From Bacillota bacterium (GTDB taxonomy: Bacteria; Bacillota; Clostridia; Lachnospirales; Lachnospiraceae), in contig JAEZMV010000014.1 in the NCBI GenBank assembly GCA_023414875.1, positions 1-64,000 of the forward strand: a DNA stretch of 64,000 nt, given 5' to 3'. The notes under the pieces are model-generated. The model searched no databases. It worked only from the letters and a program-made list of their open reading frames with translations, and was not told the DNA's origin. Made by a program: the position numbers and the translations under genes. Of this stretch, positions 1 to 7,692 are shown piece by piece. Every line of letters starts with the position of its first letter. Position 1 is the stretch's first letter.

Positions 1-1183
1 TATTGGTAGTTGCAGTATGTCCATTGCAGCTTATTGTAACCGGAATATTATTATGCGTTGCCACTGCCATTGTTGTTCCATTTATAGGACTTGCTGTTAT
101 TCCTTTTGCTGCAAATCCTCCAAAAGCAACATCTTCCGTGGATGTATCATTGTATGTAAGTGTTGCTACTATTCCTGTTAAATTTAAAGATTCACCTGCT
201 GTATACGTTAGGTCTGTCGGCTGAGTTTTTACCGCTATGCTATCTACTGCTAATGCTCCTGTTGCTGCATAGGTCACAGTAAAGCTTACTTTGTTGCCAA
301 CTCCTGTTCCAACTGTAGTAGTTGTTCCTACGGATACTGCTCCTGCTACTGCTGGTGTAAATGCTGCTGCCTGAAATTCCTTCCCATTTTTTGAGGTTAA
401 CTCTATAGTTGCAGTATATACTTGACCTGCCTTGAATTTTCCTCCTAAGGTTAAGCCTTCATTCCAGGTTACATTGGTTACTGTGTAGTCAGCATTTGAT
501 GTTGCTGTTTGCACTTGCGCTGTAGTCTGTGGTGTTACTCCTAATACTGGCGCTGTGATGGTTGCTGATGCAGTTGTAATATATACAGGGTCAACCAATG
601 TCAGATTTAGTTGCGGTGGATTTAAACCTTCTCTACTGCTAAAAACAAATTGCTGCGCTGATCCTCCAGTACCTTCGTTAATTAATAGTGTTAGTTTTCC
701 ATTATCCTGAATTGCACTATTTAATGAATCCAAATCTGTAATATTTATTGTCTTCCAAGTATTAGCATCAGTTGTAGTAACCGACACATTTTCTGCTAAC
801 AATCCACTTGAAGCTGGTATCGATATAATATCTGTAATATTTTCAGCCCAAGCATCATTGTTTGAATAATAAAGATTAAATGTAGTATCCCCATCATCTA
901 CATTTGTGATAAATATCTTAAGTTGTGCAGCCGAAACAGTTCTTGTTATAGAACTACAATCAAATCTTACCGGAGTATAATTCGCACAAAAGGCCAACCA
1001 ATTCCCTCCATATAAGCCAACACTTGTCGGATAATAGCTTCCATCGTCTGTAATTGTTGTATCTGCGACAGGTGTCAATTCTTGAGTAGCAGCATAAACA
1101 TTAGTTGGTTGTAAAAGCCAAAATCCTAATATCGTGGCTAGAACTAAAAAAAACGTCTTAATTCTTGTAATATTTTTTTTCAT
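1..1183 (-). CDS. Secreted DNRLRE/CBM-like protein with bacterial Ig-like (group 3) domain, 3' end outside window
   Basis: Open frame of 394 codons read leftward from an ATG at 1183-1181 with a GGAGA ribosome site 9 bases upstream; it runs off the window. Residues 1-31 form a signal peptide (basic MKKNITRIK, hydrophobic core, VYA-A cleavage). Residues about 33-190 look like a DNRLRE/CBM96-type beta-sandwich found in surface and carbohydrate-active proteins (start TPVADTTI, later AWAENITDI and WKTINITDL). A low-complexity Thr/Val-rich stretch follows, and near the edge a Big_3 Ig-like domain begins (KTQPTDLTYTAGE, then GIVATLTYND). No lipobox or catalytic motif is visible in this part. The likely role is an exported surface or polysaccharide-binding protein; the missing C-terminus could hold an anchor or enzyme. 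Confidence 0.8.
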   Translation of the reverse strand, partial: MKKNITRIKTFFLVLATILGFWLLQPTNVYAATQELTPVADTTITDDGSYYPTSVGLYGGNWLAFCANYTPVRFDCSSITRTVSAAQLKIFITNVDDGDTTFNLYYSNNDAWAENITDIISIPASSGLLAENVSVTTTDANTWKTINITDLDSLNSAIQDNGKLTLLINEGTGGSAQQFVFSSREGLNPPQLNLTLVDPVYITTASATITAPVLGVTPQTTAQVQTATSNADYTVTNVTWNEGLTLGGKFKAGQVYTATIELTSKNGKEFQAAAFTPAVAGAVSVGTTTTVGTGVGNKVSFTVTYAATGALAVDSIAVKTQPTDLTYTAGESLNLTGIVATLTYNDTSTEDVAFGGFAAKGITASPINGTTMAVATHNNIPVTISCNGHTATTN

Positions 1184-1733
1184 TGGCCTATCTCCTTTAC
1201 CGTAAATAAATTTTATATTAATCGTACATCACGAACCATTTTTACATGCTATATAAGGTATTAATAACATTAATAATATGTTGTAAATAGGACCAGTAGT
1301 AAGCACATTGCTAGTGTTGTAATTAGCTCAAATTAAATCTTCATTTACATCACTGTAGATATAGTGACTGTTAGCAGGAAATTATGAATATGTTCCAAGT
1401 ACTTATGTGATAAATAATACTATGTATAAATTCTATACCATAAATCGACATTTTACAACAAAATATTACCATGATTTCATGTGTCTAATATTTACAGCAA
1501 ACTTTGCTCTTTCATTCATATTTCATTCTTCCCCTTCTCTTATTCGAAGTATTATGTGCTATTGTACAATAAGTGCCACTCAAGTAAACATTAATTTCTA
1601 GCTATTCTTTCATGTAATAATTCATCTTTGCTTCGAAATATCACCGTTTTCATATAAAAATCTCATAATTGAGAACGATTGTTACATATCTTAGGTGTTA
1701 GAGTATAATTAGTGTTGGCAAATAAATGAATAA
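1184..1733. other. AT-rich intergenic region without a supported gene
   Basis: About 550 bases of AT-rich sequence upstream of the secreted protein gene. A 64-codon open frame at 1407-1601 has no ribosome site and no recognisable sequence. The promoter of the leftward secreted protein gene should lie in roughly 1200-1300, but no convincing -35/-10 pair stands out. Confidence 0.5.
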
Positions 1734-2204
1734 AATAAAAGAAGTGGGCGGACCCACTTCCCATCGTACAGTAAAATCCCCATTTACCAGACGACAGACG
1801 AAGCAGGCACCAAGATATTTATATATCTATTAGATGAGACTCTGGAACTGGAGAAGGTCGGATTAATTTCAACTAATCTGGCAGAAAAACTGGTACATGG
1901 GATTACAGAAATGTCATATCGTGAGTGTGCTTCCAAAGTTATTGAAATGACTGGTCAAAGTATCAGCCCAATGGGTGTTTGGAATGTGATACAAGCACTA
2001 GGAGAAAAGGTTGTAGAGGAAGAGAAAGAACTTGTGGAAGCCTATAAAGAAGGCAGTATACAGGGTGATGAAATCACTCCGGTACTGTTTGAAGAAGCGG
2101 ATGGAGTATATATAAATCTGCAAGGTGAAGCCCGAAAAAAGAATGGCAAGGAAAAAGCCGAAATGAAGGTATCAGCACATCATCTGCGTATTGGCACACA
2201 ATAA
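1734..2204 (+). pseudogene. ISLre2-family transposase remnant
   Basis: An open frame from 1734 to 2204 resembles the middle of ISLre2-family transposases: YQTTDEAGTKIFIYLLDE, then GLISTNLAEKLVHGITEMSY, TGQSISPMGVWNVIQALGEK and PVLFEEADGVYINLQG. Intact family members are several hundred residues long; here the start is missing (the first 15 or so codons do not look like transposase) and the resemblance ends at about 2180, where unrelated residues AHHLRIGTQ precede the stop. The catalytic C-terminal half is absent. No flanking inverted repeats or target duplication were found. It is an inactive relic, not a gene. Confidence 0.75.
1741..1760 (-). terminator. Hairpin with T-rich tail on the minus strand
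   Basis: A perfect 8-bp stem (GAAGTGGG at 1741-1748, CCCACTTC at 1753-1760) with a 4-base loop. Read leftward it is followed by TTTTATTTTATT, the form of an intrinsic terminator. It lies at the left edge of the transposase remnant, so it could be the downstream stop of the 2250-4895 operon or belong to the old insertion. Confidence 0.5.
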
Positions 2205-2205
2205 T

Positions 2206-2231
2206 GGGGCGGGTAGTTGTTAACCCGCCCC
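2206..2231. terminator. GC-rich hairpin between transposase remnant and unknown gene
   Basis: GGGGCGGG (2206-2213) pairs perfectly with CCCGCCCC (2224-2231) around a 10-base loop, the strongest stem in this part. It sits 19 bases after the stop of the leftward 2250 gene. The following bases are only moderately T-rich in either direction, so termination is likely but not certain. Confidence 0.5.
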
Positions 2232-2249
2232 TATTTCCTATAAGAATGT

Positions 2250-2873
2250 TCAATGAATATTTGTGCCGCAATATTCGCAGTCTACATATGCACCTTTGAT
2301 AATCCGATTCGAGGCACCACAGTTTTTACAGGAAACCGTTACATGCTCTACCGGGGGCATCTGTCTTGCTGTATAGTTAGGATTTGATATCGGCATGGGA
2401 GAAGGCATCGGCATAGGGTTCATGACAGGAACGGGCCCAATATTTTGATTGTATGAAGTACATATGATACGGTCCGTATTATGGTCAATATAAGCAGATG
2501 CGATAAATCCTTTTCGTATCATTTTATAAAGTTTCTTTCTTACGATATGTACAGGACTTTTAAGGGTAACTGCCAACTGGTTAATAGAATGGGAGGGTGC
2601 CTGCGACAACAACCGTAGATAATATTTACATAAGCTAATTAATAATACACGCCTTATCCCACAAATAAATAAATACAAAGATAATCCAAATATAACCATA
2701 AAGAAAAAGAACAAACCCGTTGTCATATCATCCTCTTGACCGATTAATTCACCTAATGCAACAAGGAATGTCAAGCCGAAAATAAAGGTAAAAATTGAAC
2801 CAAACACTATCTGTATAACACCAATCGTTTGACTGCTGCTAACCGATCCCTGTGATTTTTTGTCTTGAAACAT
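2250..2873 (-). CDS. Membrane protein with winged-helix-like middle and C-terminal zinc ribbon
   Basis: About 207 residues. The start chosen is ATG at 2873, eight bases after GGGAGG; a TTG five codons earlier lies on the ribosome site itself. Two hydrophobic helices (about residues 16-40 and 50-76) are followed by a cytoplasmic helix-turn-helix-like stretch (NQLAVTLKSPVHIVRKKLYK, then GFIASAYID with the look of a wing). A Pro/Met-rich linker comes next, and the end has two CxxC knuckles (CKNCG and CEYCG), a zinc ribbon. The gene follows the 4-TM gene with one base between stop and start, so the two are co-transcribed with the SPFH gene. I do not recognise the family; the zinc ribbon matches those of the SPFH protein, which suggests a shared complex. 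Confidence 0.75.
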   Translation of the reverse strand: MFQDKKSQGSVSSSQTIGVIQIVFGSIFTFIFGLTFLVALGELIGQEDDMTTGLFFFFMVIFGLSLYLFICGIRRVLLISLCKYYLRLLSQAPSHSINQLAVTLKSPVHIVRKKLYKMIRKGFIASAYIDHNTDRIICTSYNQNIGPVPVMNPMPMPSPMPISNPNYTARQMPPVEHVTVSCKNCGASNRIIKGAYVDCEYCGTNIH

Positions 2874-2874
2874 A

Positions 2875-3576
2875 TTAAATCCTCCCAACCTTTAGAGAAG
2901 AAACTTCCGTCGTTCTCTTTTTCATGAAAAGCAATATTTGATCAATTGTTTCATCTACCCTATCATCTTTATTCTCCAGGCTACTCTCTAACATATGCTC
3001 CAATTCGCTGATTTTTGATGAAATCAAATCATCGGTCGGAACACTTGCTGAATTGTCACAGTATCTGATCGCCTCATAAAGTAGATTTAACTTCTGACCA
3101 TATGGTTTATTTGCCTCAGAATTCTGCAACACAATAACCTTGTTTAATAGTACCTGCATAGTGGATACCGCCTGAAGGGTTTCCTTATTTTTTTCTGCTA
3201 TATGAGTTGCGCTCATAACTACTAATATTAGTAAAATAGCTGCGATTGCCACGAGCACCAGCTGTATGGCCAGCAAATATTTTATTCCCTCACGGAACAA
3301 CCACATATACAGTAAGGATATCACAAGAGCAGCAAACGAGTATAGAGAGATGATACTGTATCCACCGGAGCGAAGCAGTGTTCCTTCACTTTTTATAGCT
3401 GCCTTCTCTATTATAATAAAACTACACGAAAACACAATTTCAGCCAAAACAATAAATCCAATACCTACCCAGTCAATGAACTGCCTTTCCTCCGGTAGTA
3501 AATAAAACAAAAGTAAGGTTATAACAATTAAAATAAAACCAATCATGAGAACTGCTGTTTTATTGCGAGCTTTCAT
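2875..3576 (-). CDS. Unknown four-helix membrane protein with cytoplasmic tail
   Basis: 233 residues from an ATG preceded by AGGAGGTG. Four predicted transmembrane helices lie at about residues 8-28, 36-57, 73-94 and 100-122. The remaining 110 residues are polar and helical with coiled-coil character (EKNKETLQAVSTMQVLLNKV; later SKISELEHMLESSLENK). No catalytic motif is visible. It starts 17 bases after the SPFH gene ends and is translationally adjacent to the zinc-ribbon membrane gene. The function is unknown; the operon suggests a membrane partner of the SPFH protein. Confidence 0.7.
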   Translation of the reverse strand: MKARNKTAVLMIGFILIVITLLLFYLLPEERQFIDWVGIGFIVLAEIVFSCSFIIIEKAAIKSEGTLLRSGGYSIISLYSFAALVISLLYMWLFREGIKYLLAIQLVLVAIAAILLILVVMSATHIAEKNKETLQAVSTMQVLLNKVIVLQNSEANKPYGQKLNLLYEAIRYCDNSASVPTDDLISSKISELEHMLESSLENKDDRVDETIDQILLFMKKRTTEVSSLKVGRI

Positions 3577-3593
3577 TAATTACACCTCCTGGA

Positions 3594-4895
3594 CTATATT
3601 TTTTCACCGCATTCCGGGCAGAATTTCGGGCTTCCATTAACCGTTGAATTACATTTCGGACATTTTTTCAATAATGTAGCTCCGCACTCCGGACAGAATT
3701 TATAATCTTTTGTATGCAACGGAACTCCACATTCCGGGCAGGGAAGCGGCAACTCATAACCGCAATTGTCGCAAGAGGCTGCTTCATCCGGTAGATCACT
3801 TCCGCATTTCGGACATGGATTATATTTATTCCCACACTCAGGGCAGAATTTAACATCTTTTGCATAAGTGGCCTTACAGCTGCTGCATCTAATCATCATA
3901 TCCTTCTCAGCTTCCTGCTTTTTCAATGTATCATAGCCGCAATTCGCGCAAAAACGAATACTCTCGTCCAGTCTGGAATGACATTTCGGACAGCTCTTGC
4001 TACCGTTGGATGATGTGTTTAAGGCCTTAGAGATACCACCGAACTGATCCCCCACTGCATTTCCAACATTCACTCCAATTCCCAGACCAAGACCTGCTCC
4101 CAACAAAGATGATGACATTGAGCCCTGATTGTTTGCAGCTCCCTCTAAAGTATCGAAGGAACGTTCCTGCTGATAATTATATCCGATGATATTCATCTCC
4201 GCACGCTTCGCTAATGCATCTTTTAGCTTTTTAACCGCTGCATCTTCCTCTGGGACACTGATATCATTAACATAAAAATTAAGTAATTTTATTCCGTATT
4301 CATTCATGGAAGGTTCTATGCGTTCCTTCATGTAATTGGATATTTCATCTAAATATGCGTTAATCTCTAAAATACTGATCTGTTTATGTATAAGATAAGA
4401 AGAAATTGTATCCTTTACTTTAGTCATATATAAACCACGGAAAAACTTTCGGATGATTGATTCATCCAATATGTTTAAAGTGCCCACAAGCTTTAACAGG
4501 AATTTCTTTGGGTCTTCTATTCTTATGCCAAATTGTCCGTAAGAACGAACCGGTACAAATACTCCATACTTGGGATCCTGTAATTGAACCGGAGTTGCCG
4601 TACCATACTTAATATCGAGGGAATAGAGCTTATTGACAAACCATACTTCTGCAGTAAATGGCGATCTCCCACCAAACGGAATATTGATAACCTTATTCAG
4701 TAATGGGATATTAGCAGTATCCAGTGTATGCCTGCCACTTCCGAACACATCAAGTGCCTTACCGCTTTTAAAGAGAACAGCCTCCTGAGATTCATGAACG
4801 ATTAACTGCGTCCAGGTACCAAGTTCTTCACTCGGATACTTCCAAGCAAATACATTAGGCTCCCCATTATATTTGATTACTTCAACTACAGCCAT
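3594..4895 (-). CDS. SPFH-domain (YdjI-like) protein with five C-terminal zinc ribbons
   Basis: 433 residues. The ATG at 4895 follows GAGGATA; an ATG four codons upstream lacks a ribosome site. Residues about 1-240 form an SPFH/band-7-like domain of the YdjI type (starts with VVEVIKYNGEPNVFAWKYP; later SYGQFGIRIEDPKKFLLKLV). A Gly/Ser-rich hinge follows (about 265-300), and then ten CxxC knuckles (CPKC, CANC, CSSC, CPEC, CPKC, CDNC, CPEC, CPEC, CPKC, CPEC) make five zinc ribbons. There is no transmembrane helix. YdjI-like proteins are membrane-associated scaffolds linked to envelope stress; substrate and partners here are unknown. It heads a three-gene operon with a promoter at about 5025-5053. 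Confidence 0.85.
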   Translation of the reverse strand: MAVVEVIKYNGEPNVFAWKYPSEELGTWTQLIVHESQEAVLFKSGKALDVFGSGRHTLDTANIPLLNKVINIPFGGRSPFTAEVWFVNKLYSLDIKYGTATPVQLQDPKYGVFVPVRSYGQFGIRIEDPKKFLLKLVGTLNILDESIIRKFFRGLYMTKVKDTISSYLIHKQISILEINAYLDEISNYMKERIEPSMNEYGIKLLNFYVNDISVPEEDAAVKKLKDALAKRAEMNIIGYNYQQERSFDTLEGAANNQGSMSSSLLGAGLGLGIGVNVGNAVGDQFGGISKALNTSSNGSKSCPKCHSRLDESIRFCANCGYDTLKKQEAEKDMMIRCSSCKATYAKDVKFCPECGNKYNPCPKCGSDLPDEAASCDNCGYELPLPCPECGVPLHTKDYKFCPECGATLLKKCPKCNSTVNGSPKFCPECGEKI

Positions 4896-5024
4896 AACTA
4901 TCCTCATTTCTGCGCTGCTTTATGTGTATTAATAGTTTGTGTACGCAGCGCTGACACAAACCTGCTAAGTGAAAGATTTGAATTCGCCGGAGTTCTTATC
5001 TTCTATTAAGTCAAAATTTAACTA

Positions 5025-5053
5025 ATTATAACATATTTGGCAACTTATAACAA
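5025..5053 (-). promoter_or_regulatory. Promoter of the SPFH operon
   Basis: On the minus strand TTGTTA (5053-5048) and TATAAT (5030-5025) are separated by 17 bases, ahead of the SPFH gene start at 4895. The -10 is perfect and the -35 is two bases off consensus. The leader would be about 120 bases. Confidence 0.55.
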
Positions 5054-5122
5054 TATGCCGCTTATTGAAACTCCATATTTTTTAATAAACGACAAATGAG
5101 CTTAATAATTTTTAGCGATCTT

Positions 5123-5151
5123 TTGACAAGCGTGTTAAGATTATTTATAAT
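5123..5151 (+). promoter_or_regulatory. Consensus promoter of the flavodiiron gene
   Basis: TTGACA (5123-5128) and TATAAT (5146-5151) with a 17-base spacer match the vegetative consensus exactly, 66 bases ahead of the ATG. The rest of the 4896-5216 gap between the divergent genes holds the SPFH promoter and nothing else I can identify. Confidence 0.8.
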
Positions 5152-5216
5152 TTAAATATAAAGAAGCATGAGTTTGATTATAATAATATTGATATTATAG
5201 ATAGGAGGATTAATTG

Positions 5217-6425
5217 ATGCACAACATTTATGAGCTTTTACCGAAGATATTCTGGGTAGGCGGAAATGACCGACGTTTGGAACGCTTTGAAAATATGTTT
5301 CCCCTTCCTAATGGAGTTACTTATAATTCCTATCTGATTCTTGATGAGAAAACAGTACTCATGGACACCGTGGATGCTTCCATAAGTGCGCAGTATCTTG
5401 AAAATGTATCTTACACACTTAATGGACGATCACTTGATTATCTTGTCATAAATCATATGGAGCCTGATCATTGTGCTAATATTGAGGAAATTGTACGTCG
5501 CTATCCCGATGTTAAAGTGGTTGGTAATCAAAAAACCTTTCAATTTTTCAAACAATATTATAGCCTTGATATGTCCTCAAATTATTTTGAAGTGAAGGAT
5601 GGCCAGGAAATCTTTCTGGGTAATCATACCTTACGCTTTTATATGGCACCGATGGTACACTGGCCGGAAGTAATGTTTTCCTATGAAACTTCAAAGGGGG
5701 TTCTTTTTTCGGCTGATGCATTTGGTTCCTTCGGCGCCAGCGCAGGCAACCTCTTTGCCGATGAGGTGGATTTCGATAGCCGTTTCTTGGATGAAGCTAG
5801 GCGTTACTATTTCAATATAGTCGGACGTTACGGAATGCAGGTACAGGCTGTTATGAAAAAATTAGCTGGTGCAAAAATCAATACCATCTGTTCCTTGCAC
5901 GGTCTGATTTGGCGAAATGCCGAGGTACCTTTTATCCTTAATAAATATGATCAATGGAGCCAATATCTTCCTGAAAAGAAGGGTGTTGTACTAGCCTATG
6001 CCTCCATGTACGGTAACACTGAAAATGCAATGAGTGCCTTGGCAACAAAACTGGCGAAGCTCGGTATCAAGGATATGCGTATGTATGATGTATCAAAAAC
6101 TCATCCCTCTTATATCATCTCGGATATCTTCAAATACAGTAACGTAGTTTTGGCTTCCGCCTCCTATAATGCTCATTTATATTTTGCTATGGATTCCTTA
6201 CTGCGGGAGCTTGCAGTCCTAGGTCTTAAAAACCGCAAAATAACTTTATTAGGCAATCATACCTGGGCAACCTCAGGAATCAAAGGTATGACTGAAATCT
6301 TGGATGGCATGAAGGGTAACGAGATCCTCGGAGCTCCTCTCGACATTAAATCTACTCTGAGATCGGATCAGGAACCATTATTGGATGAGCTGGCAGAGGC
6401 AATCTATCAATCCTTGTGTGATTAA
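5217..6425 (+). CDS. fprA: Flavodiiron protein (FprA-type A-type flavoprotein, O2/NO reductase)
   Basis: 402 residues from ATG at 5217, eight bases after AGGAGG. The N-terminal metallo-beta-lactamase-like domain carries all six expected di-iron ligands: H80, E82 and D84 in HMEPDH, H148, D167 and H228. The C-terminal flavodoxin domain starts near residue 255 with an FMN-binding loop (SMYGNTENAM). Such two-domain enzymes reduce O2 to water and/or NO to N2O in the cytoplasm of anaerobes, with electrons from rubredoxin or a fused partner; no rubredoxin domain is present here. It is a monocistronic gene with a consensus promoter and a strong terminator, consistent with high expression as protection against oxygen. 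Confidence 0.95.
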   Translation: MHNIYELLPKIFWVGGNDRRLERFENMFPLPNGVTYNSYLILDEKTVLMDTVDASISAQYLENVSYTLNGRSLDYLVINHMEPDHCANIEEIVRRYPDVKVVGNQKTFQFFKQYYSLDMSSNYFEVKDGQEIFLGNHTLRFYMAPMVHWPEVMFSYETSKGVLFSADAFGSFGASAGNLFADEVDFDSRFLDEARRYYFNIVGRYGMQVQAVMKKLAGAKINTICSLHGLIWRNAEVPFILNKYDQWSQYLPEKKGVVLAYASMYGNTENAMSALATKLAKLGIKDMRMYDVSKTHPSYIISDIFKYSNVVLASASYNAHLYFAMDSLLRELAVLGLKNRKITLLGNHTWATSGIKGMTEILDGMKGNEILGAPLDIKSTLRSDQEPLLDELAEAIYQSLCD

Positions 6426-6455
6426 GAGCTGGACAAGCCCAGTTCAGAGCAACAA

Positions 6456-6483
6456 AAAAATGAAGTCTGATGACTTCATTTTT
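6456..6483. terminator. Bidirectional terminator between flavodiiron gene and tRNA-Gln
   Basis: A 12-bp stem (6456-6467 with 6472-6483) around TGAT; the arms begin in A5 and end in T5, so it can stop both the rightward flavodiiron transcript and the leftward tRNA transcript. Confidence 0.85.
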
Positions 6484-6489
6484 GTTTGA

Positions 6490-6561
6490 CTGGGCTACAA
6501 GGATTCGAACCTTGAGATGCTGGAGTCAGAGTCCAGTGCCTTACCGTTTGGCGATAGCCCA
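6490..6561 (-). tRNA. tRNA-Gln (anticodon CUG)
   Basis: Cloverleaf on the minus strand: acceptor TGGGCTA/TAGCCCA, D arm with AACGGTAAGG, anticodon stem CTGGA/TCCAG around the loop CTCTGAC (anticodon CTG, reads CAG), and T arm with GGTTCGAATCC. The discriminator is G, and the next three bases are TCA, so the terminal CCA is not encoded and must be added by tRNA nucleotidyltransferase. Acceptor and D-arm sequence fit bacterial tRNA-Gln. The gene stands alone between its own promoter and terminator. Confidence 0.93.
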
Positions 6562-6652
6562 TCAGTTATATTAGGTAATTACAGTGTTCTACAGTGACTA
6601 ATACTGGAATGTACTCTGTAGGAGATACTGGATTGTTGCAAGTACGTTAGTT

Positions 6653-6681
6653 ATTATATAAAGAAATGAGGTTTCTGTCAA
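6653..6681 (-). promoter_or_regulatory. Consensus promoter of tRNA-Gln
   Basis: On the minus strand TTGACA (6681-6676) and TATAAT (6658-6653) with a 17-base spacer, a perfect vegetative promoter. Transcription would begin near 6646, about 85 bases before the mature tRNA 5' end. Confidence 0.8.
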
Positions 6682-6836
6682 GGGCAAAGTTCCTGAAATT
6701 TTACTGTATTTTTCTTACAGGGGTACTCTATATTCTAACTGCGTACTCCCTGTGTAACTACTAAGTAACACCCATTTCCACAAGCCCATTGGCAAGTGTA
6801 ACACATTCATTTATCTCGTGTTCCCAACGGACTGCT

Positions 6837-7637
6837 CTACTGAATTCCCAACAGCTCCTTGGCATTTCCTGATAACATCCGCTCGAACTCTTCTTCTGAA
6901 AAATCCATACGTAACAGGCGCTCTAAGGTCTCCCTTTGTCCACCCCAGGGTGAGTCAGATGCAAATAAGGTTCTGTCAGCACCGTGGTTTTTTACAATCC
7001 GATCGAACTGCTCCTCCGATATCATGCCCAATGTATAGCCGGTATCAATCCATACTTTCTTACCTACGATATATTCCTCAACATCATCCCACTGATCATA
7101 ACCACCCATATGGGCTAGGATAATCTTAGCATTCTCGTTATCTATCTGATCTAACATGTTTGCTATACGCTTCGGGGGGCAATGGATCGGATCGGGAAGT
7201 CCGATATCCAGTCCGGCATGTAGTGAAACAATCAACCCCAGATCAGTGGCACATTGAATGATTCGTACCATCTTCGGGTCATCGATATATGTTTCCTGAT
7301 AATCCGGATGTAGCTTAATACCGGGAAGCCCCAATCTCTTTATCTCTTCTAGACCTTCCTTATAATCCTCCATATCCGGATGTATTCCTCCAAAGGATAT
7401 AATTCCTTCCTTGCCGTTAATCTCTGCGGCATAGCTATTAACATTTTGGAATTGAGCAGGCTTTGTCACAACCGGAAGCACCACGGATATAGTGATATTA
7501 TTCTCCTTCATTGAGCTTTTTAATCCCTCCAGAGTACCATTCGTCTGGGCTTTAATATTACCGACCTCTTCCAGCTTCTGAATTGTTCGTTGTGCAATTC
7601 GTTCCGGAAAAATATGCGTATGAAAATCGATAATCAT
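6837..7637 (-). CDS. Amidohydrolase-family metal-dependent hydrolase (amidohydrolase-2 type)
   Basis: 266 residues from an ATG preceded by AGGGAGGAAA. A TIM-barrel amidohydrolase signature is complete: H6 and H8 in FHTHIF, a histidine in GIKLHPDY, one in SLHAGLD, one in LAHMGGYDQW and the final catalytic Asp in FASDSPWGG. Family members hydrolyse or decarboxylate small ring and carboxylate substrates in the cytoplasm; the substrate cannot be told from sequence. It follows the CDF transporter gene on the same strand by 55 bases and may share its transcript. Confidence 0.85.
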   Translation of the reverse strand: MIIDFHTHIFPERIAQRTIQKLEEVGNIKAQTNGTLEGLKSSMKENNITISVVLPVVTKPAQFQNVNSYAAEINGKEGIISFGGIHPDMEDYKEGLEEIKRLGLPGIKLHPDYQETYIDDPKMVRIIQCATDLGLIVSLHAGLDIGLPDPIHCPPKRIANMLDQIDNENAKIILAHMGGYDQWDDVEEYIVGKKVWIDTGYTLGMISEEQFDRIVKNHGADRTLFASDSPWGGQRETLERLLRMDFSEEEFERMLSGNAKELLGIQ

Positions 7638-7692
7638 TCTATTTCCTCCCTACTTATCCACACAATAGTGCTTTCTTATATGATTTATCCGC

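Noticed and set aside
1407..1601. 64-codon open frame in the first intergenic gap
   Set aside because: No ribosome site, unusual composition and no recognisable domain.
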